Shown one piece after another: positions 5,531 to 5,827 of a stretch of 5,827 bases of DNA; the stretch's first letter is position 1; the number at the start of each line of letters is the position of its first letter. A program made the position numbers and the translations under genes. The notes beneath the pieces are model-generated. The model did not search any database, was not told where the DNA came from, and was given only the letters and a program-made list of their open reading frames with translations. Origin of the DNA: Clostridiales bacterium (GTDB taxonomy: Bacteria; Bacillota; Clostridia; Peptostreptococcales; T1SED10-28); assembly GCA_007134725.1 (NCBI GenBank), contig SLKF01000163.1:1-5827 (forward strand), written 5' to 3'.

Positions 5531-5827
5531 ATGGGAAATACTATAGAAAAACGCAATATCACTCCGGTGATTTTAGCCGGTGGAGCAAACAGTAGGATGG
5601 GGAAAAACAAGGCTTTATTAGAGATGAACGATCAGAAAATTATAGAAATCATGGTTCAAAAACTTAAAAAAATATTTTATAAACCCGTGTATATCGTAAC
5701 AAATCAGCAGGAAATCTACGGCTTTTTAAAAGATGTCTGCTTTGTACCGGATCTTATAAACACAGCTAAAAAAAATTCCTTGGTGGGGCTTTATTCTGGT
5801 TTAGCACAGATACCAACAGATCGGGGA
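5531..5827 (+). CDS. mobA: Molybdenum cofactor guanylyltransferase MobA, 5' part (cut by window end)
   Basis: MobA transfers GMP from GTP to molybdopterin-Mo to make the guanine dinucleotide cofactor used by enzymes such as formate dehydrogenase and nitrate reductase. Only the first 99 codons are in the window, about half of a typical 200-residue MobA, and the frame is open to the edge. The N-terminal nucleotide-binding signature is clear: VILAGGANSRMGKNKALL at residues 13-30. LAGG rather than LAAG favours MobA over the cytidylyltransferase MocA. Later, VYIVTN (53-58) and a DLIN...SLVGLYSGL stretch (74-91) match the next strands of the fold; the catalytic aspartate region lies beyond the edge. 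The start ATG is one base after the stop of the cysteine-rich gene. Only a weak GTGAAAG (5516-5522) serves as ribosome binding site, so coupling to the upstream gene is likely. An in-frame GTG at 5516 is a less likely start. Confidence 0.88.
   Translation, partial: MGNTIEKRNITPVILAGGANSRMGKNKALLEMNDQKIIEIMVQKLKKIFYKPVYIVTNQQEIYGFLKDVCFVPDLINTAKKNSLVGLYSGLAQIPTDRG

Overview
The window reads as a low-GC, Gram-positive (Bacillota) chromosome segment, most likely from an anaerobic clostridial lineage. The grounds are the AT-rich base composition, strong AGGAGG ribosome binding sites, a T-box leader in front of an aminoacyl-tRNA synthetase gene, a B. subtilis-like LeuRS of 807 residues, and a tmRNA tag ending in YALAA. 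I cannot name the genus from sequence alone.

Layout: (1) 6-366, a complete one-piece tmRNA gene (ssrA) with encoded CCA, followed by an intrinsic terminator at 380-410. (2) 411-540, a non-coding stretch with several inverted repeats and no convincing promoter. (3) 541-1467 (+), a ten-helix EamA/DMT-type transporter. (4) 1492-1822, a sigma-A-like promoter inside an inverted repeat, then a full leucine T-box leader with a CUC specifier, antiterminator and terminator. (5) 1823-4246 (+), leuS, complete. (6) 4272-4309, a bidirectional terminator between convergent genes. (7) 4311-5039 (-), a small membrane-anchored TPR-like protein of unknown role. (8) 5040-5256, a divergent intergenic region with a good minus-strand promoter, a weaker plus-strand promoter and two palindromes over the minus-strand promoter. 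(9) 5257-5529 (+), a 90-residue cysteine-rich protein resembling the N-terminal metal-binding domain of CopZ proteins. One base after it begins (10) 5531-5827 (+), the first 99 codons of a mobA-like gene that runs off the window.

Functionally, ssrA (ribosome rescue) and leuS (leucine charging, controlled by uncharged tRNA-Leu through the T-box) are translation housekeeping genes. The right end looks like the start of a molybdenum-cofactor operon, with a small Fe-S or zinc protein coupled to MobA. I see no CRISPR array, insertion sequence, prophage or clearly novel system. The points most worth a second look are the CopZ-like/mobA pairing, the two palindromes in the divergent promoter region, and the unexplained leader of the transporter gene.
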